This document shows, in pieces, positions 17,916 through 26,845 of a stretch of 64,000 bases of DNA. The notes under the pieces were generated by a model, which saw only the letters and a program-made list of their open reading frames with translations, made no database searches and had not been told where the DNA came from. Where the stretch lies: contig NZ_JANJZD010000015.1 in assembly GCF_024623325.1 (NCBI RefSeq), positions 1 to 64,000 of the forward strand, read 5' to 3'. The stretch is from Acetatifactor muris. Its GTDB lineage: Bacteria; Bacillota; Clostridia; Lachnospirales; Lachnospiraceae. Position 1 is the first letter of the stretch. Every line of letters begins with the position of its first letter. The position numbers were made by a program, and so were the translations under genes.

Positions 17916-18920
17916 TCACTTCTGTTTCTTTGACAGTTCCCTGACATATTTCAACCGTTCGTCATTCATGGCTATACACCGGCAGTCTTTTGGCTCACGG
18001 TCATGCCATATTTTTCTGATGCAATTCTTATCCGCCTGAATCAATGCGCTAAATTCAGACATCCATGTTTCATCTTCTTTCAAATCACCCTCGTAAACAG
18101 TCATCAACTGCTTATATGGGAAAATAAAATCCGGGCTGTTTTCAAAAGGTATATAATCGTCCCTTAAATTGACGAACCCAATTCCATGCGTCCGCTCCCT
18201 ATGCTGCCGCGTTGGATAAATCAGCCATTGATCATCGCTGCCATCCGGAAAGTTTTCCTCGTCCGGTTCTGTCATATTTACAAGAACTCCCTTCAATGCC
18301 GGAATATATGGATTTTCCGGGATTGAAATAATGGTTCCTGAAAAATAGGGAACTTTTACAGCCTCAAAATATCCCATTTCAATTTCTTCACACTTATGCC
18401 CTCCGTCCTTACCATAAATATTTTGAACATAAATCACCTCTCCATCATAACGGACAATCGTATTTTTTATGGGAACATAACCATGTGGGGACTTACCGGA
18501 TCTTTGGAATACCCTGACGACGCCACACCAGTTTCTTCTTTCCAAATGCTCTTCTTTGGCTGCTTTTTCAATGTGGTAACAAATTCCATTTATTGCTTCC
18601 CCTGCGCTTCTGAATATCGTATATGGCAAAAAACAATCCTTTTCTCCACGGAAAAATATTTCTATGCCAAATAAACACATATATATCCTCGTATCTGAAC
18701 GGCTGCCCTGTAAAACCATTTTCATATTTTCAATTCGATCCTGAAGCGGCTTTCCATCGTGTTCAGATTTTAGTTCTTTTACGCCTTCCAGTTTTTCTTC
18801 CAGCGTTCTGTGCGGCGCCGCGCAGATACATGAAATCTGCTCTTCCAGATTAAGAGAAGTATTTTTTTCAGCCCATACCGCAATATCCTCTGAATAAATC
18901 CATCTGCCAAAATCTATCAT
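17916..18920 (-). CDS. Hypothetical protein next to the MotA/FliG-like gene
   Basis: About 334 residues, soluble and rich in aromatic residues. The ATG at 18920 has GGAAAGG upstream; the longer in-frame start at 18971 lacks one. The opening IDFGRWIYSEDIAVWAEKNT is followed by a helical EEKLEGVKELKSEHDGKPLQ segment and later a beta-rich half. No family recognised. It lies 75 bases downstream of the MotA/FliG-like gene, in the same orientation, so the two are probably co-transcribed. Confidence 0.7.
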   Translation of the reverse strand: MIDFGRWIYSEDIAVWAEKNTSLNLEEQISCICAAPHRTLEEKLEGVKELKSEHDGKPLQDRIENMKMVLQGSRSDTRIYMCLFGIEIFFRGEKDCFLPYTIFRSAGEAINGICYHIEKAAKEEHLERRNWCGVVRVFQRSGKSPHGYVPIKNTIVRYDGEVIYVQNIYGKDGGHKCEEIEMGYFEAVKVPYFSGTIISIPENPYIPALKGVLVNMTEPDEENFPDGSDDQWLIYPTRQHRERTHGIGFVNLRDDYIPFENSPDFIFPYKQLMTVYEGDLKEDETWMSEFSALIQADKNCIRKIWHDREPKDCRCIAMNDERLKYVRELSKKQK

Positions 18921-18995
18921 AAAAATCACCATGCCTTTCCAAAAGCTGCGATATTTGCGCCACAGACACAAATTCGCGTATGAAAAAATTATTTT

Positions 18996-19796
18996 TCACA
19001 CGAACCTCTGTTTTTCAAATACTGCAATCAGCTCGGACATAGACGCCATAACATCTATTTGCCGGACAGGTCCCATGTATTCACAATGACCTGCATATTC
19101 GTCTGCTTTATAATCCGATATGACGGAAAAAAGTTTCCTTTTGGCATGAACAGACAGCCCTTTCAGGGAAATTGCCAAATCAGTATCCTCCGCCTCACAA
19201 ATTACGCCTTTTAAAGTCTGAACATCAGCAAGTTCAATTTTCTCTTCCAGTAATCTTTTTACGACTAAAATTCCCCCTTCTCCAATATCAGGATCATGAC
19301 TCAGCAAGATTTCCAAAGGCGTCTGCTCCTGTCCTGCCGGCTGATATTGTTTTTTGCACTCTGTATATTTTTCAGCAGCGCCATCCGGAAGATACGCCAT
19401 AAGCAGGCATTCCAACAGCTCATGCGGCGCGCCGTCCTGAATTCTTATTATGGATAAAATCATCATGAAATACAGCAGTGCATCTTCCCCCTGTAAATCC
19501 TTTACATAATAACGCGCAGTAAGGATTTCTATGATATCTTCGACTTCCAGACCATCGCAAACATAAGAAACTGCGGACTGTATATCCTGATAAAATTCGA
19601 CTTCCGGGGGGATTTCTCCCGCCGCATCTGTCAGAGCCAGCAATCCTTCTTTTCTTGCAGTCCGCGCCAGTAAATCCATATGACGCATCATGGAGAACAA
19701 ACGCTCCCCATATTCCGCATCTCTTGATTTCGCAAATACATCTTTTCTTATTTCGTACAGTAACGGTAAATTTATGTTCTTTTTCAAATCATTCAT
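18996..19796 (-). CDS. Soluble protein with MotA-like and FliG C-terminal-like parts
   Basis: 266 residues without any membrane helix. Residues 44-55 (ARTARKEGLLAL) and the following FYQDIQSAVSYVCDGLEVED resemble the cytoplasmic part of the stator protein MotA. Residues 176-262 resemble the FliG C-terminal domain: DTDLAISLKGLS, AKRKLFSVIS and EYMGPVRQIDV are the marks of the torque helix region. No other flagellar gene is near. The ATG at 19796 has AGGAGGGG upstream. Function unknown; the similarity suggests a protein that reuses motor-switch interfaces. The family resemblance is my own reading of motifs. Confidence 0.75.
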   Translation of the reverse strand: MNDLKKNINLPLLYEIRKDVFAKSRDAEYGERLFSMMRHMDLLARTARKEGLLALTDAAGEIPPEVEFYQDIQSAVSYVCDGLEVEDIIEILTARYYVKDLQGEDALLYFMMILSIIRIQDGAPHELLECLLMAYLPDGAAEKYTECKKQYQPAGQEQTPLEILLSHDPDIGEGGILVVKRLLEEKIELADVQTLKGVICEAEDTDLAISLKGLSVHAKRKLFSVISDYKADEYAGHCEYMGPVRQIDVMASMSELIAVFEKQRFV

Positions 19797-20107
19797 TCTT
19801 CGCCCCTCCTCTGACCTTACCAAACCGCCGCCCAAACAAAATTTATACCTATGATTGTGTTCTTTATTTAATTTTCAAGGTTCAGCATATCTTATGGAGC
19901 AAGTATATCATATAGCTTTCAACATAAAGGACAATATATTGTCGCCCACTTTTCGGCATATATTTCATTGTTTCAAAATGAAAAAAGACTGCCGGAAATA
20001 TCCACTTTCCAACAGCCCCTTGATAATGAAACATTTAACGTTTTTCAATAGTACTTATAATCAATCATAGCATAGCTGTCTTTCGCGAATGGACATATTG
20101 GTGTCAC
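19797..20107. other. Intergenic region between two minus-strand units
   Basis: About 310 bases, AT-rich. It contains the terminator of the upstream three-gene unit (19981-20015) and, presumably, the promoter of the MotA/FliG-like gene, which I could not assign. Confidence 0.5.
19981..20015 (-). terminator. Terminator of the MBL/PD-(D/E)XK/HTH operon
   Basis: On the minus strand CTGTTGGAAA (20015-20006) pairs with TTTCCGGCAG (19998-19989), two pairs being G-U, followed by TCTTTTTT. Confidence 0.75.
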
Positions 20108-20671
20108 TCAGTATAATTCAAACCCCATATCGCGCATTAATTTCCCATCTTTTAGGAATACCCCAAAATCTTCTCTTAAATAGCTTCCCTCCCACATTTT
20201 GTAGCGCCGCTCGTAATTATTATAGGTTATAGTATAGCCAATGTTGTTTAACTGTTTAAAATCCCTCTGCCTCATCCGCTCGTTCGCTTCCGGAAACAAT
20301 TCATAATAACATGTTTTGCAGGAAAAATATGCGTCCCCGTCTACATCATAATAAGATCTTGTATCCATACAAAGCTCCTTCATCAGTGTTGCAATCCTTT
20401 GCAGCTTCATCAAATGTATGCGGTATCTTCCTTTTGCATTTTCATTAAAGGACGGCGGATGCTCTAAATCGTGTATGTATGCTTTATATTTTTTAGAATA
20501 CTTTATTCGTATCAGACCGGCGTCTGTCAATGTCTTAATATCACGCTGCACCATTTTTTTGCCAATCGGAAGCCTTGATGTAATATCCTCATATTCCACC
20601 TGCTGACTTCTGAAAAAAATATCATACAGCAAAAGCTGACGGTCAGTTTGGCTTAATTCTATTTCTTCCAC
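20108..20671 (-). CDS. Winged-helix (WYL-like N-terminus) regulator
   Basis: 188 residues from a GTG at 20671, which has GGGGGAGG five bases before it. Residues 10-60 (DRQLLLYDIFFRSQQVEYED, LPIGKKMVQRDIKTLTDAGLI) form the DeoR/WYL-type winged helix in which an RDIKTL helix reads DNA. A second half (YELFPEANERMRQRDFKQLNNI) repeats a similar pattern. No WYL ligand domain follows. It is the third gene of a unit with a beta-CASP metallo-hydrolase and a PD-(D/E)XK-like protein, 36 bases after the latter, so it probably controls that unit. A paralogue fragment lies at 23299-23440. Confidence 0.8.
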   Translation of the reverse strand: MEEIELSQTDRQLLLYDIFFRSQQVEYEDITSRLPIGKKMVQRDIKTLTDAGLIRIKYSKKYKAYIHDLEHPPSFNENAKGRYRIHLMKLQRIATLMKELCMDTRSYYDVDGDAYFSCKTCYYELFPEANERMRQRDFKQLNNIGYTITYNNYERRYKMWEGSYLREDFGVFLKDGKLMRDMGFELY

Positions 20672-20782
20672 ATATACCTCCCCCGCTTTCATGCGTCTGT
20701 TCCGTATAGGTCTGTTCTGCACAGAGCAGCCACTGGTTATGGACATCCGTCAGTTCCCAATCATTTGAATTTCGCATGACAA

Positions 20783-21703
20783 TTAAACAAAAATCTTATT
20801 GTTAAATTCTATTAAATCACTTATCAAAATTTCGGCTTCCTCAGATTTGTCCGATTCTTTTTTCTTCCGGGTAAAATGAACAATTCGAGAGACATATGTA
20901 CTATTCCTTTTCATAATCGGGGAAACTTCAATATTGTCTTTATTATCTTTTTCTTTTAAATAATAGTTACATAAAAAATCTGCTATTTTACCCTGTATTT
21001 CGCTTTGTCTGTAGCCACTTTCATAAGAACTTTCGTTGGATTCAAACTTGCATTCCAGAAAAAGAAGATAATTTTTATCAGGCTTATGCTGACCATCTGT
21101 ATCTTTTTCGGCTATAGAATAAATTACTGCAATATCCGGTGTTGCATTCATCATTTCACGAATGACAGGCTGTATTTGTTTCATATCACCAGGAATCTCG
21201 AATTTATTTCGTCCCATATTATCCTCCGGCTGCTTCCATCGAAAGGATTCTGAAACTTTAATATCCTCACCCTTACACACATATCGGAACAGCTTATCAT
21301 TAAAACTGTTTTCAACTTTTAGTTCTCTTTCAGATGGAGAGAACGATTTCTGAAGCAGTTTTTCTTCCGCGCTTCCTTTCCAGTATATCCGCCGGTTTCT
21401 TTCAAAAAAATCCCTCATAAAAGTCACTTCATAAAACACATGTTTGATATCAGCTTTCTCAGGAATACCGCAAGTTTCCGTAATTATTTCGTGAATCCTG
21501 CCATGATTGCTTCTGCTTGCATGAGCATGATATTTTCTTAAAATATTATACAAAAATACTGCATACTGTCTTTCTTCTCTGCAAATAGAATAATTAAAAA
21601 CTTTATCTTCCCTGATATAATTTTCTATTGAACAGCTGTGCACTTCTTTCCAACAATTATCTGCATTTCCCACTTCACCCAAGTTTTTCCATCCTCTCTT
21701 CAA
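20783..21703 (-). CDS. PD-(D/E)XK-like nuclease candidate
   Basis: 306 residues counted from a TTG at 21703 that overlaps the stop of the metallo-hydrolase gene; a start a few codons later is possible. Residues 189-190 (PD) and 217-219 (ECK) with a strand between them, an upstream acidic helix (E131 in KVENSFNDKLFR) and a downstream GYRQSEIQGK helix make a plausible PD-(D/E)XK active site as in restriction-like nucleases. The N-terminal 130 residues are unrelated to anything I know. The tight link with a beta-CASP enzyme and a winged-helix regulator suggests a nucleic-acid-directed system, perhaps defence. This is motif-level evidence. Confidence 0.65.
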   Translation of the reverse strand: MKRGWKNLGEVGNADNCWKEVHSCSIENYIREDKVFNYSICREERQYAVFLYNILRKYHAHASRSNHGRIHEIITETCGIPEKADIKHVFYEVTFMRDFFERNRRIYWKGSAEEKLLQKSFSPSERELKVENSFNDKLFRYVCKGEDIKVSESFRWKQPEDNMGRNKFEIPGDMKQIQPVIREMMNATPDIAVIYSIAEKDTDGQHKPDKNYLLFLECKFESNESSYESGYRQSEIQGKIADFLCNYYLKEKDNKDNIEVSPIMKRNSTYVSRIVHFTRKKKESDKSEEAEILISDLIEFNNKIFV

Positions 21704-22998
21704 AAACTGTATTCTTCTTTATCCTGCAACACTGTAATTCTATCCCGATACGGCGCAAATTCGGCTATCTCCCCAAAGGCATCAGCACACTCCGTATGCA
21801 TTGGAATAATCGTTTTCGGATTTGTCAGACGTATCAATTTCTCTATCGTTTCCACATATGCGTGTCCGCTGGTATGAAGAATTTCCATTCTGTGACTGCC
21901 GATAAAGTCACCAATTTTAGCATTGGCGTGTTTTCCTTTCAGATACCCGATCCATTTGGAATAAATCACAAGAGGATCTGTCATGTATTTTTCCATAATT
22001 GCTTTAAAAACCTGCTTGTTTTCCCGTACAAGCATCGTGAACCCTTTGTTTTTCAGAATAGAAAAATCTGCCCTACAGCAGTTCTGCTCTGCGCCAAGTC
22101 CTTCCATATCTCCGATGATATAGAGCCGTCTCGGTTTCCCATGAATAAATTCCCGTCTGTATTCGTGATAGTTTCCTTTGTCAGCCATTGCCGCCAGCAT
22201 CAGCTTTGCCTGATACGCATCGCACACAAAATCCATTCCCCAAGGAACTGCATGGTAAAACTTCATGATACTGTCCAAATTGGTGGAGGATACTAAAATC
22301 ACTGATTCCTTATTTTCCTGAAACAATTCCCTTGCCCGATTCCCTAAATCGTCCTCGGTCTGAATCGGATTTTTATTTGTTTCCTTTGTGCGGGAAAGCA
22401 TCGTTCCTTCCGAAATCAGAATATCCACTTCCCCGATATATTTCTGTACCATCCTTTCAAGCCTGTCATTTCTTCCGACAATGCCATGTTCACGGAAATC
22501 CCCGGTAAACAGGATTTTCTTTCCGCCGACTTCCAGCAGAAACATATAGGCATCCAGTGCAGAATGATCTACAAAAAATGGAGTGATCCCTATATCGCCA
22601 AATATCATTTTATGACCGGGACTATAACACTCCATGTTTTTTATACGCGGCAGTCCTTCCTCTGCCATATTGGGAATGGAATCAATCTTCTCTGTAAGGA
22701 TTTCCAAAATTTTCTTTGCAGTAGAACCTATGTAAAGAGGAACATTTTGCGGGACTTTCTTATATAACCCAATATGGTCGCCGTGATAATGTGTAAACAA
22801 TACGCCATCGCATGGTCTGCCGCCAAAGACTGTTTCCGTAAGTTCCTCGTCTGTCATAACGTCTTCGTTATCATTGTCAGGCAGATTTGCACCAAAATCA
22901 ATGATAATGCGGTGTTTTCCTGTGCTGATTTCCGTTGCACAGCCGCCAATTTGGTGGCTGCCCCGATAAATGGTAATTTTGTTCTGTCTTGCGTTCAT
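21700..22998 (-). CDS. Beta-CASP metallo-beta-lactamase-fold nuclease, RNase J-like
   Basis: 432 residues. The metal site is clear: HYHGDH at residues 70-75, an Asp in LFTGDFREHG, and late HTSGHA and IIPMHTE motifs of the RNA-specificity (RMMBL) part. The beta-CASP insert (ILVSSTNLDSIMKFYHA, VCDAYQAKLMLAA) lies in the middle. Proteins of this type cut or trim RNA; housekeeping RNase J is longer (about 550 residues) with a C-terminal domain absent here. GGGAGG precedes the ATG. First gene of a three-gene unit with its own terminator. Confidence 0.9.
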   Translation of the reverse strand: MNARQNKITIYRGSHQIGGCATEISTGKHRIIIDFGANLPDNDNEDVMTDEELTETVFGGRPCDGVLFTHYHGDHIGLYKKVPQNVPLYIGSTAKKILEILTEKIDSIPNMAEEGLPRIKNMECYSPGHKMIFGDIGITPFFVDHSALDAYMFLLEVGGKKILFTGDFREHGIVGRNDRLERMVQKYIGEVDILISEGTMLSRTKETNKNPIQTEDDLGNRARELFQENKESVILVSSTNLDSIMKFYHAVPWGMDFVCDAYQAKLMLAAMADKGNYHEYRREFIHGKPRRLYIIGDMEGLGAEQNCCRADFSILKNKGFTMLVRENKQVFKAIMEKYMTDPLVIYSKWIGYLKGKHANAKIGDFIGSHRMEILHTSGHAYVETIEKLIRLTNPKTIIPMHTECADAFGEIAEFAPYRDRITVLQDKEEYSF

Positions 22999-23298
22999 GC
23001 AATTTGCCTCCCTGTATTGTCATAATATCACCTTTCATTTTATAAGTACACACTATTTTTCATACTATAAATGAGCAAATTTGAAACCCTGCACAAATTT
23101 TTCCGCTACCAAACGACACATTTGAGATTTTATATTTGTTTTGTCCAGCCATAATCCACTTTGGCACTTTTCTTTTTAAAACATGTTTTGATGCCCTGTC
23201 TGTATATTATAGCAGACACCATTTCCCTATAAGGACGTATATATGTCACCCACCAACAACTTTTTACCACAAGTCAAATTGTGAATCCATGTGGCGCA
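22999..23298. other. Intergenic region, promoter not assigned
   Basis: AT-rich 300 bases. It must hold the promoter of the metallo-hydrolase unit (a TATAGT hexamer near 23067 is one candidate -10), but no -35 at good distance is clear. Confidence 0.4.
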
Positions 23299-23440
23299 TC
23301 AGTTTCCCGTTTTCACTTTGCGTGAATATTTCACACATATCAATCCGGCATCTGTCAACGTTCTAATATCACATTGTATCATCTTCTTCCCAACAGGAAG
23401 CCTTACTACAATTTCCTCATAGGATACCCGTTCGCAGCAA
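23299..23440 (-). pseudogene. Winged-helix regulator fragment fused to the PatB remnant
   Basis: CERVSYEEIVVRLPVGKKMI, QCDIRTLTDAGLICVKYSRK is a close paralogue of residues 22-65 of the regulator at 20.1-20.7 kb. It is joined in frame to the aminotransferase remnant and stops soon after. Only half of one winged helix remains. Confidence 0.8.
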
Positions 23441-24330
23441 AGAAAAACAGCGGCTACTCCGAGCGTAAAACTGATTTCATCTGCATATTTTTTATTTTCC
23501 TGAATATATTCTCTCAAAGCATCCAGCCATGCTTCCCCCTTCGTAAAAGCCGCCACCGCCCCTTCTACCGCAAAGGAATTCGGCTCTGCAACCTCATCCG
23601 TGTTCAGCCACCGCCAGACCTTATGCCGCAGGAAAGGATCAGGAACGGCCACCGCTGCTGTCTGCAGTCCTGCCAGATTAAAGGCTTTTGTGGGTGCTAT
23701 ACAGGTAATGCTACACTTTCTGCAGTTTTCCGAAACAGAAGCAAAAGGGATATATTCCTGGCCGGGACTGGTCAGGTCACAATGAATTTCATCCGAAATC
23801 ACAATTACATGGTGTTTCCTGCACAGATCACCAACCCGCCCCAGTTCCTCCCGGTTCCAGATTCTTCCTACCGGATTGTGAGGATTACACAAAATCATCA
23901 GGGTAGTCTGCGGATTGGAAAGTTTTTGTTCCAGATCCTCAAAATCCATATGATAAGTGTTTCCGTCATATTGCAGCAGACTTTCTACAATATTTCTTCC
24001 GTTATTCACAATGGAATTGAAGAAAATATTGTAAACCGGTGTCTGTACCAGCACATTTCCCCCACTGTCGTCAGCTTGCGTACCATACTGGAAATGGCCG
24101 GAACCACTCCTGTACAGAAAACAAGCCACTCTTTTTCCATGGAAAAACTATGGCATTTCTTCCACCAGCCCAGATAAGCCTGATACCATTCTTCCGGCAC
24201 AATGGAATAGCCAAATACGCCATGGGCGGCTCTCTCCTGAATTGCTGTCTGGATCTCCGGCGCTGTCTGAAAATCCATGTCTGCCACCCACATAGGCAGC
24301 TCATGCAAATTGATTCGCAAGGATCAAATA
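23441..24330 (-). pseudogene. PatB/MalY-type aminotransferase (cystathionine beta-lyase) remnant
   Basis: Two frames. The 5' one (24320 down) carries ELPMWVADMDFQTAPEIQTA, GVFGYSIVPEEWYQAYLGWW, typical of MalY/PatB. The second (from about 24080) carries LVQTPVYNIFFNSIVNNGRN, LCNPHNPVGRIWNREEL, VISDEIHCDL and the PLP lysine region SITCIAPTKAFNLAGLQ. A frameshift near 24060 separates them, the first ~25 residues are missing, and the C-terminal 60 residues are replaced by the regulator fragment. It is the last member of the LysE/DUF3737 gene group, where PatB is a usual neighbour. Confidence 0.85.
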
Positions 24331-24377
24331 TCCCGTTGCCCGCAGCGTGTATTTGACCGCCAAAGGTCATATGGACT

Positions 24378-25076
24378 TTATTCAAGCGAAAATGTCACCA
24401 TCACATCCCCACTTCCAAGGGCTTCCTCCCAACCGGTCAAATCATCCACATGCCCCAGCCTTGTATAACTCCACGAATTGGAGCCATAAAATATAACGAT
24501 CTGGTTTCCATTATATAAGACAATATCTCCTGCATGGGTTGTGGTCTGACTGTTGTTTACAGGAAGGCTTGCTCCCAAAGAACCTACCTTTTCAAAACCG
24601 GAATAATCACTCATCTGAATGCTCACCGGATTTTCCCGCACCATTTCCACAAACGAAGCTACTGCCTCATTTTCTTCTAATGTGGCTGAAAATACTGCAT
24701 CGCCAACCTGTACCTTCATATTTATTACAGCCTCCTCTGCTCCATTTTGGATATCTGCTTCTGTGCCAGCCGTTTCACTCATTTCTGTTTCCGGTACAGT
24801 TTCCCCATCCCCCGTATCTGCTGCTGATTCTGTCATGTTTTCTGGCTCATTGGAAATGGTGCCCAGTTGCATTCTCTCCGCCTTAGTTTCTGTAGAATCC
24901 ATAGCCTCGGATTGTACATCTGCATTCTCTGATTCTTCCAAAAGATCAGACAGATGTGTCCCTTCTTCCATGGGAGATTCTGCCTGGTCAACACGCGTCT
25001 GTGCCTGTATATTTCCACATACTGCCATCGAAAATATAACTGTCACCATGCACGGCAAAGCGCCAAATTTTTTCAT
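24378..25076 (-). CDS. Exported cyclophilin-like fold protein
   Basis: 232 residues. A signal peptide (MVTVIFSMAVCGNIQAQ) is followed by an acidic low-complexity linker to about residue 115, then a cyclophilin-like domain (MKVQVGDAVFSATLEENEAV, SDYSGFEKVGSLGASLP, GDIVLYNGNQIVIFYGSNSW, LGHVDDLTGWEEALGSGDV). This domain is common in gut Firmicutes, usually with flavodoxin or PatB genes; its substrate is not known and proline-isomerase activity is not established. It follows the LysE gene by 34 bases. Confidence 0.85.
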   Translation of the reverse strand: MKKFGALPCMVTVIFSMAVCGNIQAQTRVDQAESPMEEGTHLSDLLEESENADVQSEAMDSTETKAERMQLGTISNEPENMTESAADTGDGETVPETEMSETAGTEADIQNGAEEAVINMKVQVGDAVFSATLEENEAVASFVEMVRENPVSIQMSDYSGFEKVGSLGASLPVNNSQTTTHAGDIVLYNGNQIVIFYGSNSWSYTRLGHVDDLTGWEEALGSGDVMVTFSLE

Positions 25077-25110
25077 GGTATATCTGCTCCTTTTATTCTA
25101 TTTTATCGTT

Positions 25111-25719
25111 TCATATGGGGAGTGCCTTTATAAAGACAAGGACTCCGAACAGGCTTAGAACTACACCGAAAATCCGGTTCACCCTCTGAAAACTGTCTTT
25201 TCTCTTCTTTTTTCTGGCCAGGGAAACTGCAGCAGTAAGTCCTCCCCACCAGAGCCAGGTTCCAAGGAACACTCCCAGAACTACCAGCCAGCCATTCCCT
25301 TTTGTGCTGCCTCCTGCAATGCCAAACCAGGAGAAGGCAAACAGAAAGGTCAGGATTGCCGCCGGATTTGTGATTCCTACTGCAAATGATGTCAGAAACA
25401 TCCTCCATCTTCCCGATACTTCCGGAACCTCCGTCTCTTCTTCTTTTCGGAAGAACAGGCGGATTCCCAGATACAGCACGATTGCTCCGCCCACCAGATG
25501 AATAACCGTCTGATGTTCCAGAAGGAAATCGGAAACTATGGTCAGTCCAAAAGCCCCGATTCCTGCATAAATGCAGTCTGCCACAGAGGAACCCATTCCC
25601 GTAAGGAGGCCGGCCTTTATCCCGTGTTCCCAGGTTCTCTGCACGGTCATGGCTCCCACTGCCCCCACCGGTACACCAAAGAGCAATCCAATCAGAATCC
25701 CTTTCAAAAGCAGGCTCAT
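25111..25719 (-). CDS. LysE-family amino acid exporter
   Basis: About 202 residues with six membrane helices. The start PVGAVGAMTVQRTWEHGIKA with a GxxxG-rich first helix and the later FAVGITNPAAILTFL are diagnostic of LysE/RhtB exporters. The ATG at 25719 overlaps the stop of the DUF3737 gene and has GGAGGTGG upstream. Next to PatB, which releases cysteine-derived products, it may export an amino acid or related compound. Substrate not predictable. Confidence 0.9.
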   Translation of the reverse strand: MSLLLKGILIGLLFGVPVGAVGAMTVQRTWEHGIKAGLLTGMGSSVADCIYAGIGAFGLTIVSDFLLEHQTVIHLVGGAIVLYLGIRLFFRKEEETEVPEVSGRWRMFLTSFAVGITNPAAILTFLFAFSWFGIAGGSTKGNGWLVVLGVFLGTWLWWGGLTAAVSLARKKKRKDSFQRVNRIFGVVLSLFGVLVFIKALPI

Positions 25720-26579
25720 ACCACCTCCTTCAGTTCTCTTCTGCAAATGATCCTTGTCTTTTCCGGATCTACCTTATCTTTTTCAATAATCAGCTCATCA
25801 ATACGGTCTGCCCGGATTACTCCGCCGGATGGGTTCATCACGCTGTCAATTTTCCCGGTTATTTCCGCATCTACCGTAGAATACTCAAAAGCAAGGGTAG
25901 TATTGAGAAGCTTGCAGTTTTTCATCACCAGGTTATCAATGTAGCACATCCCCTGGAGGCTCTCGATGGTGCAGTTTATAAGTGTCAGGTTCTTTGCATT
26001 CCAGCCCAGGTATTCACCGGAAATAAAAGAATCATATACCGTCACATTCTCCGTGTTCCAGAAAGCATCCTTTGAAAGCATACGGGCATTGCGGATCTCC
26101 ATATTCTTTACCCCGTCAAAGGAGTAGTTGCCCACCAGCCGGAAGTCCCTGAGCACCATATTCCAGCTGTTCATGGCGAAATAGTCGCCTTTTGCCGTCA
26201 CATGGTCAAGCTCCACATCCTCGCAGCTCCAGAGGGTTTCAGCCGCATTGGGAAGGTTTACATTCTTCAGGTTTACACCCCGGCAGCGGCGGAAATTCTT
26301 GGGAGCCTCGATCACTGCGTCCTCTACCGTAATATGATCCGTATACCATACACCTGCACGGGCCATCTCAAACCAGGTACAGTTTCTTGCAGTGATATTC
26401 TTGGCATACCAGAAGGGGTACTTCCATTTAAACATGCAGTTCTCCAGCTCAATGTCATGGCTCTCTTTCAGTGGCGATTCCCCATCTGCAAAGATGCTGT
26501 CATAGATTTTCAAATCCGCCCCCTGAAACAACGCTCTTTCTCCTGTCAAATACTCCTGTTTGATTTCTCTTGTCTTCAT
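25716..26579 (-). CDS. DUF3737 family protein (parallel beta-helix)
   Basis: 287 residues with repeated turns of about 20 residues (NITARNCTWFEMARAGVWYT, NVNLPNAAETLWSCEDVELD, NLTLINCTIESLQGMCYIDN), the look of a right-handed beta helix. It matches DUF3737 proteins, widespread in gut bacteria near aminotransferase genes. No enzymatic residues are certain. It overlaps the LysE start by four bases and follows a small conserved gene by 26. Confidence 0.88.
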   Translation of the reverse strand: MKTREIKQEYLTGERALFQGADLKIYDSIFADGESPLKESHDIELENCMFKWKYPFWYAKNITARNCTWFEMARAGVWYTDHITVEDAVIEAPKNFRRCRGVNLKNVNLPNAAETLWSCEDVELDHVTAKGDYFAMNSWNMVLRDFRLVGNYSFDGVKNMEIRNARMLSKDAFWNTENVTVYDSFISGEYLGWNAKNLTLINCTIESLQGMCYIDNLVMKNCKLLNTTLAFEYSTVDAEITGKIDSVMNPSGGVIRADRIDELIIEKDKVDPEKTRIICRRELKEVV

Positions 26580-26605
26580 GATTTTTTCCTCCTAACCTCT
26601 TAAAG

Positions 26606-26845
26606 TTATCTTTTTCCTGCCGGTTTTCCCTGAATCTGATAGATCAGATAATCCAGGCAGGAAATCCTTTTTTCATCCTTATGGACCCTGCCAAGCAGAC
26701 TCTCCCTGTGATGTCCCAACAGCTCAAGCTGCTTCTCCTGCTGTCCTTTATCAAACCATCCCAGAAAATCCTCAATCATTCCAGGCTCACATCCGGCATC
26801 TTCCAGATTTTTTATAATGGATTCCCTGCTTCCTATAGCTATCAT
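26606..26845 (-). CDS. Small conserved hypothetical protein
   Basis: 79 residues from an ATG at 26845 with GAGGAGGTGTAGG upstream. The sequence (SRESIIKNLEDAGCEPGMIE, FLGWFDKGQQEKQLELLGHH) is helical with a conserved-looking central W-F-D. It is the first gene of the DUF3737-LysE-cyclophilin-PatB unit. I recall it as a frequent partner of DUF3737 but cannot name a function. Confidence 0.75.
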   Translation of the reverse strand: MIAIGSRESIIKNLEDAGCEPGMIEDFLGWFDKGQQEKQLELLGHHRESLLGRVHKDEKRISCLDYLIYQIQGKPAGKR

